Assembly (NCBI GenBank): GCA_964036155.1
Contig: OZ038422.1
Location: forward strand, 12,113,201-12,177,200
Reading direction: 5' to 3'
Length of the DNA stretch: 64,000 nucleotides
Source of the DNA: Diploscapter coronatus
Lineage: Eukaryota > Nematoda > Chromadorea > Rhabditida > Rhabditidae
A program made the translations under genes and the position numbers. Position 1 is the stretch's first letter, and every line of letters starts with the position of its first letter. Shown here one piece after another: positions 1 to 14,000 of this stretch. The notes below the pieces were generated by a model. That model was not told the DNA's origin. It worked only from the letters and a program-made list of their open reading frames with translations, and did not search any database.

Positions 1-1035
1 TCTAATTTCGCCATCACGTCATTTTTATGCTTGCATCGTTTTATCGATCTTTTTAAAATGACGACGTTTCTCTCCTCTGACTCCTGCTCCTCTTCACGCG
101 CGTACATCAATCAATATCCCTCGATTTCATTTGCTTGGTAGTTTCGTAACGTAGTACACTCGCTAAGTACAGACCAGTGATACATAAGTTTGCCCAGCGC
201 TATTTAAACCAGAGTACAGTTTAAGTGCCAGACTAGTCTAGCAAATTTCAACTTCAACTTATCGTGTATGCGCGTGTGATTCCAACTTGATCTACAGCCC
301 ATTTTTGGATATACTTACCTACTTGTCCGATTTTTTAGGTAAGGATAGCCAAAAACAACCATCTCTCCCCGTTCAATATTTGTTAAGCCTTTCAGTTTTT
401 ATTTTAAAAATATTTAATCTTTTTCAATTTCATCCCTTTGATTTCGTCCGCGTTACTTTTTATCCTCATTTTTCTATTTGTATTCTTGTATTTCACACTT
501 CCATATACATACTTGTCGTGTATTTTAGTAAATTACTTCTCCATTCTTTTAGCGATTTAAGTATCTAAGTATACGTCAAAGTGTATATTTCATTCATCGT
601 CCTCCCCAACTTTTTACCTAAAATAAATTGTTTTACCTTAAATTTTGTTATATTCAAAAGTTAACTAATCACAAAGTAGTTCGTGGCAAGACTAGAAAAG
701 AGATAGATTTGAAAGGAATCTGAAGAAATTCTAAGTTCATGGAGTTATTAACATTCTTTCATGGAATTTCGATTCTTAAGGAATGATGATTTAAGGGGCA
801 TACGTTCGAATGTTCTCTCCATTTTAAGTAAGTATACGCCCTTTCAAAGTCTGATATGTTAAGGAAAAATTCGAGATTCACTAAAGTGCTTGAATGGCTG
901 GGAATTTTGATAGGATATCATGGATACAATCACAGTGCCTAAGGAATAAATAATTTGGAAATTCTACATGACGTCATTTCGTCAGATCAAAAATAAATAA
1001 CTAAGTACGAATAAATTACGAATGTTTCCAGAACT
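1..1035. other. left-edge intergenic region, no gene seen
   Basis: AT-rich sequence downstream of the FAM135 stop codon. Open frames here are short, carry no recognisable motif and have no convincing splice context. A CRE-like palindrome TGACGTCA lies at 969-976. I see no RNA gene. Confidence 0.6.
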
Positions 1036-4000
1036 TTACAAAAAATATTGAAGGGCAGAAATCGAGAAAAGCTTCTCGATGAAAGTGTCGTCCTCCACTG
1101 CAGCGATGTGAGCTGAAATTTCTCGAAGTTTCCGAAACTTGCATAATTCTTCTGTTTATTTTTCAAGGACAGGTCTTAATTGATCGATTTACGACCCTTA
1201 TCAGCAATCTGTGAAAAATGATGTACCTATCGATCATTTTTCCCGATCTTTCTAGTCTTATCTTTTCTCTGGCCATTATTGGAAGAAAGACGTCATTCAA
1301 TGAAACCTTTAGATTTTGAGCTGTCTTTGGGAAATGGGAAATTTCAGAAATCTCATCGATGTTACACATCTTCGTACGAGAGATTCAAAACATCACAAGA
1401 AATTTTCAATTTTCCCTGTCACGCGATTTTATGATTATTATTCACCGGCAACCATAACATTGCATTTCTAATCTGAAGCCTTTCGCCCCCAAGCGCTAAT
1501 TTTAAATTTCAACATTGAATGTGACCGTCTTCCAAAGAATTGCTAAATATTTCATGATCCTACAAAAACGTCATTTTTTCGCTACAAAAGAAATATTGAC
1601 CATTTTCGAGTTTCAAAAGAGCAAACTTAAAGATTTTCGTCTGAAATCTAAGAATTTAAAAATCTCCCTTTTCTGGGAAAATCTTTTGTCTCGTCTAACG
1701 AACGCCGAAAACTCTGTTTACTTTTTTATCCAGGCTTTTAAGGAAGAAAGAGAAAAATGGCCTGAGGCGGCTGCTTTTCGTCAGAACTTCCGCATCAAAA
1801 AGAAAGCAGAAAAAGTTGAGTCTCAAAAGGCCTATCAAAATCTTTCGCATGACCAAATTAGGCGTAAAGCCCTGATTTTCGACCAATAGTTACGTTTCAG
1901 CCCCCAAAAATCCATTTGATTGATATCCGGATATATCGAGTCCCAGGATATCCTCTATTTATCTTTAGAAAAATCGCACAGCTGATTTTCAATCTGGCAA
2001 AAGCGAAAGAGGGCACGAGGTGAAAAAGAAAAGTTCGGATTGCAAAAATTGCCGCGCTGCTTGCATCACTCTTTTCGAACAACTGACCCTTGCCAGTGGC
2101 TAGCGAAAAAAGAGTGGATTTCATATATCCTTATCCCTTTTCCGCAAAGGCATTCCAAGGGTTGTTTACCCCGTCAAAAGTCCACGTAAATGAGAAGTTC
2201 TTGAAAAGGGTCATAACACAAAGTTTTGCGTTTGTAGAAATTTCCTACAAGCTTTTTTCCAGGAACAAAATAAAATTTTTAAATTTCTACAGAGAAAATT
2301 ATATATTCGAATTAGTATTTTTTTTTTTTTTTTGAAAAGCCGAGCCAATTTTTACCTGCCCTTCCAGTGACCTTATTCGTCGTCGCAGTGTCGATGGAGT
2401 GGAACGAAGTGTAGCGAACGACCTTCGTATTCTGCGGACTCTGCATTATGTCTGTCATGATGTTCGCCGTCATCTCTCTGCAATGTTCAAAAATAGGGCC
2501 TCAAAGCTGCCTTGAATCTTTTTCTCTAAAATCACTTGTTCCATGCCAAAACATAGAAAAGAAAAGACGGCTGGCATAGTTTCAGAAATAAACATCTGCG
2601 TCTCTCACCTGTACGCAGTGCCCATAGCCGAGGTGTCTTTTGTCGAGGCTTTGCACGACTCCAGAAGAGCAGAGTGCGAGGGCACGAAAATGTCATCTGA
2701 AAAATTAACCTTCATTCTTTCAAACTATTTTTTCTCAGGGTACGTTCATACTTTTGACGTCGTGTCAGTGTCAACATGAAGAGATAGCATAAAAAGGAGA
2801 AAGAGAAAAGATAGTGTCGACACGAGTGTCAAAACTTCTTGACATCGAACGGTTTTAATGTCAAAGTGTTTTTTTTTTGTTTTTTTTTTTTACCTTTTAC
2901 CACTTTGCAAAATGCGCTGTGTACTTATATTCTGTTCTCTCATCTATGTCTGTTATTTTTGGCATTTGTCAAAAAGTATGAATGCATCCTCAAAATTAAA
3001 ACAAACTCACTTGGCGTTCCAAGCAAAAGGATATTCTTGAATCGTCCGAAAGCGTGATTCGTGGACAAGTTGTAAAGGAACGAGTCTCGAAATGACACCG
3101 CGTCTTTCAGCGACAACTGGTAGATCGACTGGGACCGCTTCCACCTGAATTCCAAATTTTTACCAAAAATAAACCATCCGTCTTACCACTGCACCAAATG
3201 AACACCGATATTGGCGGACTTTCCCAGGTACATGAGGCCAAGATGAGGGGTGTTGATGGTGAAGAACGTGTGGAGCAGAGGGTGCAACCACGTCGAATTC
3301 TCGTCCTGGATTCCGATTGCAGCTCGAACGATCACACCTCCAAGGGAGTGGGCGATGAAGCTGAAAAGTTTGAATTTAAAAAATATATTTTTCCCTAAAT
3401 AGTTCGACTAATCAAAATTTGATCTGCAGCAGCGTTTATCTTTCTAATCAAACAAATTTTCAGATTATTTTCCAACCTGATCCTTTTGATATTCAGCCCC
3501 TCGACGTTCAGATGTTCCTTGATTTCGTGCAGCAGGTTTCGCGCCATGCAGTTTATGTCCGCCCAGGTTTCGCACTAAAAATTTTAAAATAATGATTTTT
3601 TTCATTTTTTCTACTATAAAAAACTACAATAGCCCTTCTCTATTCTAATTCTTCTTACAGTAATCTAATCTTCAATATACCTGATTCGTTCTACTCATCA
3701 GAAATCCGAGTCGACTATTGGGGGCCAGAACCCTCAAAATGTTTCGATATGGCGTCAGGTCGTCACTGGAGCCTTCAAGTCCATGCACAAACACGACCAA
3801 GTGCTCTGCGTCTCTCGCATAGCACGAGGACAGGGATTTCAGGGAGAGCGGGGGTCGAAAAGAGGGAGAGGATTGTTCACTGGAATTAAGATAATTGCCC
3901 AATTATCATTAATTACTGCAATTAACTAATTAATTACCTGTAAAGCCAGCCTTCGTAGTTTTTGCCTCGCAACTTTCGCTTAACCTCTTCTCGCTCTTTC

Positions 4001-7000
4001 ACGAACTCCACTAGAGCTTTGATCCGCAAAGTATCCTGAAATTTCATCTTTATTTTTCTAGTTTTTAAAAATATTAAGAAAAAAAACCTTGTTCGGTTCG
4101 ACCAAGGGACTGTTGGAAGCTGAGGTGGAAGGGGAGTTGACTTCGTAGTTTCTTGGGGAACTGGGTTTTTCCGGGCTTGAGTTTGCTGAAGTTTCAAATT
4201 ACTAGCATATCGTCCTGTTAAGTAGAAGATTCTTTAGCCGGAAAATGTCGCTTTTCCGTGTCGTTTTGTTGAACAGTTCGGTGAAGAAATAAGTATCATC
4301 AATCACCTATGATGTGAGGTCATGATAATCAAGAAAAATTGCAACAATTTTCGAAATGATCACCGAAATCTTGAATTTTCAACTGGCGATGCCATTTTTA
4401 CGAAAAAGTGCGCATTGCTCTCACATTCCTCGAAAATTTATCCGTCCATTTTAGTGTATTGGTGCAATTTTCAAACTTTCTTCTTTGCTGCTATTTAACA
4501 ATGCCACGATAGCCAACAATTCTATACAAAAATTTGGTGATAAAGTTGATCACATTACAGGTTGTGCAATGCACTTTTGCGCGAATTGGGCGAGTCTTCT
4601 CAAAACAATAGTTATAAATAAAAAAATTCACGAGTTTCTCCAGCAGAAATCCGCCTGGGCAATTCCGGCGACAGCGTCCTGTTTCCGTTCCGATTTTCAA
4701 TAATCAATCCGTTTTCCGAGGTCACGATCATCGTGCTCCGGTTTCCGGGGGAATTCTAAAAAAAGTAAAAATTGGAAAATGAGATTAAAAAATACATGAA
4801 AGGTAGTGCTCCTTGTGATGAGTGTCCTAGGACTATCGACGGATTTTCTGCGGGATTTCAACAATCTCAGGGATCGGCTTGAGCCGCTGTCTCTCCGCAA
4901 CAAAGCCTCCTTATCTATCCAGGGCTTTCTTTTCTGAAAATTGATTTATTTTCATATTTGTATTTTTAAAACTTACCAAAATTGGAGTGAGCAATTTATT
5001 TTCAATCTCCGGACTCGTGGCATTTGGAGACGTTGCGCTAGCCTTTGAAACAAACCGTTCTTCGAAGATTATCGGGCTAAAAATTCGAATTTAAAATCAT
5101 ACTATAAAAAAAAAGCTTTTACCAATTCTCCATGGGTGAATCAGTATCCACACAAAATACAGGGCATTTTGGCAAACGCTTCAGGTATTTACTATTCGAA
5201 AGTACGTTTTGTAGCTGAAAATTTCGCATAAATATTTAAAAAAAAAAAAAAAAAATCGTAAAAATAAAATAATCTCACATCCAAATACCGGCTATATTCA
5301 GGGGCAAGGAGTTGAGATGGCGTTTTTTCCTGGAAAAAGAAAACTTCGCCCAGAAGACGGAGACGCCAATCGTGATATTCCTCGTACATGTAGTTGAAGA
5401 CTTCTGAAGAAAAAATCTTCCTTTTCGTAAATAATTTGAAAATCGAATCATCCGTTAAATTGATTTTTTTTTTTTTTTAAATTAGCATTCCCTAACCTCA
5501 ATGCAATTTTCAGTTTCACTAATCAGCAGTAGTAGGAAAATCATGTATGCTAACTTTTAAACTCCAAGAATTTATTGATGGTCAACAATTAATAATAAAA
5601 AATCCTACGTTCATTAGACGTGAAAAGCTGAACCAAATGGGTGAACATCTGTGACAATCTGGCGCTCAACTGCACACATTCTGCCTCCAAGGTCGCCCAG
5701 GGCTTCTCAGACTTCTCCAACCGATCTATCAGTTCGGCCATCGTGTCCTCCATTTTTGAGTTTCCTGAAAATGCGCAATTTTATAAATCAGGATTTTCGA
5801 TTCTTTTTTTAAGAGACTCCCATAAAGCTCCTTTTAGTGGATAAAAGTTATGAAAAAGGAGATTTTGCATATCTTTTTCTACAAAGAGAATTTCATAGAT
5901 CCCCTATATTTTAAAATGGGTTTCATGTACTCTTTTCTTTAGAATAACAAGATTGATATATCCGACCTTCAGCCACGGCAATCTTGGTCAAACTCGCGAA
6001 ACGTCTGAAGAAAATCTCAATTGAATCGGCTGATTTAAGCAGAGCCGTGCAGACCGACAGATGGTACGTCCGGAGTTTGGTGGAGATGACCTGAATTTTT
6101 ATACAATAATAAAATCACAAAAGAATTTTAAAAAATACAGGATCAGGAGGTGGTTTCCTTCTCCTAGGCAGAACCGAAATCAGCGAGGAATACATCGTCA
6201 GAATCACCGCGGAATTGGCCAAATAGTCGAAAACCAGAGAGCGAGAAACCGTCTAGGATATTTTCGTTATTTTTTAACCCTTAATTTTGGAAATAAAACC
6301 TGTAAAGACCCAGGTTGAAGTAGAATTTGCACCGTCCTTCTGGTTTCCAACCGAAAGCACTCGTTTTTGGGTGGAGTGTAGCGGTTCATGAACCTGAAAT
6401 TTCAAGTTCAAATAATTCAACTAAAAATACAAATATTTTTCCTACCAAACTTCAAAATCCACTGCCAAATGGTACGACTTCATGAAGTCGGTGGTAGGTG
6501 GCAGTTGCACGGCGACAGTGAATGGGTCGTCTGAACCAAAGTTAGTTCCATTTTTGTAAGGTTGCCAAAAGTACCCAAAATGAACATTTCATCGATGTAG
6601 ACGACATCGACGGTACGTGAAATTCCAACGCCATTCACGATAGACGAGGGAAGAAGCTCGACAGAGAGACCGGCCTGGAAGACGGGAAGGGTAAAGTAGG
6701 ATATATGGAATCTCTCTATATTGAAGAGATTTATAAACTACCGACCTGTCCAGACAAATTCTGACTCGATCCGTTTGCACTGGAACTTCCTGACGAGTTG
6801 ATGAAATCGACAGAGAGGAATTCGCTTGAGCTTTTCGGGACGATTCTTATCTGAAATAAAAAAGTGCAAAATAGACGCTTCAGAAATTTTATTTTCAGAT
6901 AAAACGAAATTAGAATAAGAAACCCACCTGATAATATCCTCGCTCGGCCAAGTCGATGTTGACGAATTTATGGAGATGGAAATGAATATGATAGAGCGGA

Positions 7001-7017
7001 TGTAGCTCGACGCGCAT
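1036..7017 (-). CDS. FAM135: FAM135-like protein, lipase/serine-esterase (DUF676) family
   Basis: Multi-exon gene read on the minus strand. The start ATG (7015-7017) is preceded in frame by TAA and follows a short leader after a TTTTTAG acceptor. The first exon encodes an N-terminus (HFHLHKFVNIDLAERGYYQ) typical of FAM135A/B. Middle exons give the FAM135 linker region (for example FMNRYTPPKNECFRLETRR near 6300-6390). The C-terminal half is an alpha/beta hydrolase: HLVVFVHGLEGSSDDL near 3800, the nucleophile motif AHSLGG near 3340, and DDIFVPSHSA (candidate acid) near 2690. Exon 2356-2477 ends in GRA and joins the last exon 1036-1112, giving GRAAHI, then TFIEKLFSISALQYFL and stop, as in the family C-terminus. 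That last intron is unusually long (about 1.24 kb) for this gene. Enzymatic activity of the family is not well established; a lipid-esterase role is inferred from the fold. Confidence 0.93.
1515..1889 (+). other. 124-codon open frame inside the last FAM135 intron, coding status doubtful
   Basis: An uninterrupted plus-strand frame lies antisense within the 1113-2355 intron. The predicted protein is Lys/Phe-rich, has no recognisable domain and no flanking splice signals that extend it. It may be chance in AT-rich DNA; it is listed because the intron is otherwise unexplained and an antisense nested gene would fit the long intron. Confidence 0.15.
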
Positions 7018-8080
7018 TTACGAAGCTTCTCCCTAAAAATAGAAAAAAAATCAAAAATAATACAAATAACTTTACCGAACGGAGAATCGATTTTGAAACG
7101 GGTCGTCGTCGTCTAGTCTTCTCGTCGTCAGAATTCAGAATCCAGATTCGCTCGTCCCACGTCGTGCGGTCGAATCACCTAGACAGCAGGATTGATAAGG
7201 AAAAGAAAGGATAAAGTGATGATGAAGCGATTGCAAAAAAGTTGGAAAAGGGAACGGATTACAAAAGGCTACGCCCACAACGAAATATACGCCAATTAAC
7301 ATGGTAAACGAAGCACGTGTATTGGAGAGTCTCATAGATCTACGCAAAAAAAACGAAATGACAAATAGGGTAGACTAAAATTAAAATAATTCATCAGACA
7401 ATTTCAGAAAATTTTATGAGCAGTGAATGAGGCGATTTCTCAGGACGACTAGAATCAGACAAAGACAACCAATTGTAGATGATGTTCTGGATTGTAAAAC
7501 CGAAGAAAATGAAACAAATTGAGCGAAAAAGCGATTGAAAATGTGAAAAATGAAAAATGAAAAAAAAAAAAAAAAAAACTCAAAATTGGTTTGGTTCAAT
7601 GCTTCGACTAGATTTCGATTCTGATTCCGTTCCGATTCTGACAATTTTGGCATCCTTGGTCAGGCTCAGTTCGGATTCTGTTAATGTTGGTAAAACTCGG
7701 CAGAGAAATTTCATTTGATTAGGTGTAAATGTGAATTTTGGGTAGTATCCTCAAATTTTTGTTCATAGCAAACTGAGCAAATCGACTCCGCCCTCTTTTC
7801 GAGCCCTAGCTTTCCCCTGCAGAATAAAAGACAACAGACGCACTCTCACTTCACAAAGGGCGGAAGATTGTCTTTCTTCTCATTCACGCGAGAATATATT
7901 CTTGCCGAAATTGATGATCCTTCATTATTCATCTCCCGGAATACAGTGATAATTCAATGAAAACGCATATCATCAGGATTACGGTATTTAATCTGGTATT
8001 CATCTTCTAAATGATTCTACGTGAATTTTACCTATTTGAAATGGTCAGTTAGTCAGAAGAATATTTGAATAATTGCCGTC
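7018..8080. other. divergent intergenic region between FAM135 and CSPG4-like genes
   Basis: About 1 kb separating two divergently transcribed genes, so it should hold both promoters. The FAM135 leader appears to begin after a TTTTTAG acceptor near 7034. A run of about 20 A lies at 7560-7580, followed by diverged ATTCCG/GATTCTG-type repeats at 7610-7690. No protein or RNA gene is evident. Confidence 0.6.
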
Positions 8081-11000
8081 ATGATTCTTCTACCGCTATT
8101 CTCCTCATTGCTATATGCACAATTATCCTTCGATCTGATCTTGGATAAAATCAAGGGAAATCCGCTACATCTCATTTCCGAATCGAGAAACATTACCCTT
8201 GACTTAAATGGGAATACTTTGTACGCTGATAATGTGGCGATTTGCCCCGTTGAGGTTGGAAAGAAGGTAAATCAACTGCGGAATTAACCGTAACTTCATA
8301 CTCTAAAGTTTTTTAACTTTCTAGATGTCGATTATTATTGAGTGCCTATCTGAGTCTTCAATTCATTTTACCACGGCATCTTCAAATGCTGTACTTCATT
8401 CGCCTTCATTCTGTACTTCAAAGCAAGGAGGTACGATATATTTAACCTTGCATTCGTTCTTTAAAACTACGTAGTTTAAAAATATAAATCGATAAATGTC
8501 TGTAGAATTAGTGATGAGCACATATCATTTTTCGGCAAGTTTTTTGCCCACCCTGATATATCTGTGCGATATGTTAGTGTTGTTCGCAGAGAAAGAAAGA
8601 AGTGAGGAAAGAAAGGAGTGTAAAGAAGAATGATTATCTATTAGATAGAGCAGGTATATGAGTAAAGTGAGGCAAGGATAAAGCGCCGGGTCTTCACAAA
8701 TTCTTCCTGACTGAGAGTACGAGATTTATTATGTGCATGTGAAGCATAATTAATCAACCAAGCGATAGCGAAATTGATTGCTCAAAGAATATAAGAATTG
8801 TTCATACACTAACTTTCTAGCCTTATAATGAAGATTAATAAATATTTTTAAACCTTAAGACAGAGTATTTGAGAGGTTCAACCAAGGGGCGACCAGCAGC
8901 AAAAGTTCCGTTTTCTCGGGGTTTTATTGGTGTTAAAAAACTATTTGATCTAAAAGTCATGATTTTCAGATCGAATAGTTAGTTAACAGCAAAAAAAACG
9001 AAACTTTTGCTACTGATCACTCCGCTCTCTATAGAGAACTGATTTTCTCATAGTCAGTCTTAAAAATTCAAGTTTTTAGCAATAGCAATTGATGAATCGT
9101 CACTATTTGGGTGCATTTCTAACGTCTATCAAGGCGGAAAGCAACTTCTTTCTTCACTTTGCGGGTTAGTCGTCAAGTATTATGCTTTTCTGTAATCTGA
9201 AAATAGCGTCTTACTCCATTTTTACGTCAAATTTATGATTGCAGCTAAAGAAATTAGCACTCTTCATTTCACAGATTGTTCCTCACACCTGTATCTCGTT
9301 AAAACTGACCCTCTCTAAGAGAATAGGATATATGAAATCTGGGATATAGTTTATCCTCTCTCCTTTATTGCCCTCCGGGTTAATGTGATACTTTGGGCAA
9401 ATGGCACTAGATATGAAGAAGGGGGTTGACTTGCGATACTTTTCCTGAAAGTAGTGAAGCTTTGTTAATTTGAATTACAAAATTTCCAAGATAGACCCCT
9501 GATTTCAATAATAATGTGTGTAATGTGGCCCGAAGGTTTGCCTTGTTCTCTTTGTCCATGCTCTCTTCATTTCTCTCTATCTCTTAGTGGATATATCAAA
9601 TCCCGCTCCAAGTTGAAGGATTGACACAATCGAAATGTGATCATTTCTCCAATTGATGATGATTTGAGAAAGACGACTAATTGAATGAAAAATGGCAACA
9701 TAAATAGTGGCCTGAGAAAGATGCAAGAATTTAAGAGAAGAAAAGAACAAGAAACAAATCCCTCCATAAGTTCTATTGCATAAACATAGCGACAGGGCCG
9801 TACAAAGAGGGGCCGAAAATTAGACAAATTCGAAAATTACAACGTAAGATCTAAATTTCAGGGAGAATAAAGATTCGAAAAAGCCCATAGCCCAATCTAG
9901 CCATTCAGTTCATGTAGCTGTACCCTTAGAAGTAAAAAATAAGGTTTTTCAAATTACTTAGCTTTTTTTAGGTAAATGAAGGTGGATCTATTCCTTTACA
10001 ATGGAAAAATGTTTATGTTATGCCGGAGTACAATAAAATGAACTTATCCAATGAGCAGATTATTTTCACTGTGAGAAATTTAATGAAGATCATGATATTT
10101 TCTTCGGACAAGTAAATCATAAAGATCAACTAATTGTAGATTGAAAACGGTCCCCATCATGGTGAGATTACTGTGGCTGGAGAGCGGGCTACCGTTTTTA
10201 CATATGCCCAATTACTTTCTAGGATAGTGATTTATAAGCATGATAGCAGTGAAACAAGTCGAGATTCGATGGATTTACAAGTGCATAAAAGTTACCTTAT
10301 TTTCATAGTCTATGAAATTTAGGCTACCGTGAAAAATGCGCAAGCCCAATGGTCTGATGAACTTCATACGATAAAAGTAGTTTTAACTTATCCTTAGCCT
10401 TTCTTTGAAGGAGATATTCTAGATCCATATAAATCCTGTAAATGACCCTCCTGAACTATCCGAGGTTCGTAAGGGAGAACCATTAAGAATTGCCGCTCGG
10501 GGTTCGAGACTCCTAACCACTGCAGCTCTGATGCTCGCTGATCCCGATGACGGACCTGAAAAAGTTAGATTTTTTTATTTTTAAAATTATCCTTCTATAT
10601 CTAGAAATACCAGAATGCAAGAATTAAAATTTGAGTTATGTGTTTGAAATTTACCGCCACTTTTTCCGATATATTTGGTAGTTTCTAATTGATAATCTTG
10701 GGAAATTGTTTTTGTACGATACACTAGGATTTCTTCTTTAAACTTTGTAGTTGGGCACTTCCCCTAAAACCCTCGAAAATCACGAAATTTAGAAATCGGA
10801 ACGTCGATATCTCAAAAATAAAGCCAGTTTCAACCAAATTTCAAACGGACCCTGAAACTACGATATCGATTTGCCGGCCCCTTGTTTCACCGTTTTACGC
10901 CAAACATTAGCACAAACGGCCCGAAGACATTTCCTCCGATTAAGAATTGGAGAAAAAATTAGCAAGTTCTGTCGCAGAGTGCGACATTCCGCAACGCATC

Positions 11001-14000
11001 TACGTTGAATAATGAAATCTTTGAGGGAAATTGCGCAAAAATGATAAATTCGAGCCGAATAAAATTCAAATTTTGTATCATGTCGAAAAACGACGAAAAT
11101 GACTGGTGACAAAATTTAGGAAGCGACTGTAGAAAAAGTGTACCACATAAAATTGGGCATAGCTTTGACCCCACTGAGCCATTTTTGGAGATCTAAAAGC
11201 GTTCGGGTCCGGTTAATCTCGCGCAATCACACTGATACAATTTTCCATGATTATCAATTTCGAAAATTCGTTTGGCATCTCTATCTATATCTTACGCTTT
11301 TAAGGTCCGAGTTCAAATTGTCGAAGCCCGAGGAGTTCATATCGAAGTCGAAGGTCAGAGGACGGATGAATTTACTCAGAAAGTGCTAATTAACGAACAA
11401 GTAATTAAATCAGCAATGCTGAGCAATTATTTTAATTAAGGTGTTTATCCATGATGACGGTCTGTATGAGAAGGGTCTACTAAGGCTAATTGCCAGAGAT
11501 GGAGACGGAAGATCAGAACCATTAGCGTTAAATATCGTTAGCACCCCACTGGAAGTTAGAATGGTGCTTAACACGGGCATTCGACTCATGCATCACTCGG
11601 AAATGGTCATTTCCAAGGAGTGAGCAATTTTAGATTTAAAATACAGCAGCGCTCGAAAGTTTGGAAACACTATTATAATAAATTTATAGAGGAAAAAGTT
11701 ACCCTAAAAAATTCCAAATTTAGAAATATAATTTGGCAACAGTCATGACTTCCTCTTATTCAATAATTTTTGGCAAATTTAGCAGATAAACGAGAGAGCG
11801 AATGAGAAGCTAGAAAAATCAGGGACAAGACCAGATATTTATGAAAAACAGTATAACGACATTTCCAAACTTTTGAGTACTACTGTACTTTGAGGTCCTA
11901 TTTATGTGCAATTACACGTAAGGAATAAATTACAGTAATCTGACATTCTCCTCTTCTGTGCCTGAACTTCAACTGTATTATTCGCTAGTTGATCTTCCTG
12001 ATCATGGAGTACTAGAATGTGCAACGGAACACTCTCCATTCGCGGTTTGTTCGAGGTTCAGTCAGAAGCAGGTTTGTCTTTGACTTTATTTTTTCGAAAA
12101 TAAACTTTTTTCTTCGCTTTAGATCGACCGAGGTTTGGTTAGGTTTCGACACACAAGTTCTGGCCTGCCTCCGAATGACATGTTTAGTTATCAGGTTCGC
12201 TTTCAAATGGGATCAATTTTCAAGAAATGATCAACTCTAGGTTGAAGCTGGCGACTATGCAAGTATGGTGCACAATTTTCGGATCTCCTTCATCCCTATT
12301 TCCATCAAAATTTTCAACCGTGAAATATTCCTATTGAATAGAACCGATGCAGGAATCATCGTAAGAGAGCATCTCTTCGCCTGGACATTTCCCAAGTCGT
12401 ATCCGCCTCCCGAATTGGTCTATAACATCGAAGAGCCTCCTAAGTTCGGCATTTTATACCGAAAATTGGCTGATGGGAAGAAACGAAGGATCGGAGTTTC
12501 TTCGAATTTCACTCAACAAGACATCGACGAAGGACTAATTTCTTTCAAACTCCATTTCACGCATTACGCCATCGTTAACGACTTCTTTATCTTCCGGGTT
12601 CTAACGCCAGCGGTCAACTCTGCTTCGTCGAGATTCGAAATCGTCTACATGCCTCCTGAGACCTCGGTGCAACTTGTTAACCGGACAATTGTAGTAACTG
12701 AAGGCAAAATGGCAAGAATCACCAATGAGTTCCTTTCTTTGACAACCCCCGACGAGACCAACTTCATCTTCCAAATCATCGAAGTCCCGAAATTTGGAGC
12801 TCTTGTTCTCGAAAAGTCCATCGGAGACGTGATTCTGAAAGAAAATTCCAACTTCACGATGAAAGATGTCACCAGCGGCAAGCTGAATTACTCGCACGCC
12901 GGAGAAGAATCGAAGGGAGACTACTGCATTCTGTCAGCAAGAAGTTCTACGACAAACACGCAAATAGGAATTCCGTTCTGGTTGACTTTCTCGGTGATCT
13001 TGGTCAACGATAATTCACCCAAATTAGTCGGGAAGGATACGATTTATATTGTGGAAAGAGGCCAAAGACTTCTTCACGACGAGCTATTAAAATGGAGGGA
13101 TGATGATATTCACTCACCGGCGCTGATATTCAACTTCGCTCAGCCCTTCAAGGTGTGAAGATTACTTTATTTTTTCCAAAATGAATTTTCAGGACGCAAG
13201 CATCCTATCCACTACATCGCCTCACCATCCGATCACGACTTTTACCCAATATGACATGAGAGATGGAAAGGTCATGATACGGCATTTCAGGTACAAGAGA
13301 ATTTATTCATTGAAGAGAATGAAAAATTCAGCCACAAGAAGCAATTCGAGATGAAGTACACTGTTTCGGATGGGCTGAATACTGTGCCTACAACCCTTTA
13401 TGTGGTCGTCGGGGAGCCCTTCGTGCGAGTGGCTGCGGCATCGCTCGTCTATTGCTGTAACCTTGGGGATGCGCCGGAGATTGAAATTTCATCGCAGAAT
13501 TTGTCAATTTCCACGAACCTGGACGTCACACTGAAACAGGTCATCTACACCACGGAGAGCAACGCATTCAGGTATTTTTCAATTAGAACATCCTTTTTAC
13601 TTTCTTTTTCTTATAGAAGACGTGCAAACTTCGGTGAACGTGTCCCGACGCAGAAATTCACGCAAGAAGACGTTGAAAACGGCATCATTTTCTACCAGAT
13701 TTCGCCACACGTGGAAATGGACACTTTGATTGCAAATGTTGCGTCACCGATCGAGAACAAGACTGTCGCTGTGCATGTAATTCAACTATGTTTTGGCAGC
13801 TTGGAAACCGCGAGACCACGGGACATTGAAAAATAGTGTAGGAAAAGGAGGTCTATCATCTTCCATACCTTGCCCTAACCCTATACTATTTCGCCTATGT
13901 CTCGCGTTTCGTGGTCTCATGGTTTCCAAAAAGTAATTTTTTCTCATTTTTAAAGTTACATTTTTTAGATCTCCATAAGCCGTCTGTCTTCCGTAGCTTC

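Noticed and set aside
287..568. 93-codon plus-strand frame near the left edge
   Set aside because: Phe/Leu/Ser-rich with AT-biased codons, no motif, no splice partners; looks like chance.
12601..12897. Minus-strand frames of 98 and 78 codons
   Set aside because: Antisense shadows of the long CSPG4-like exon.
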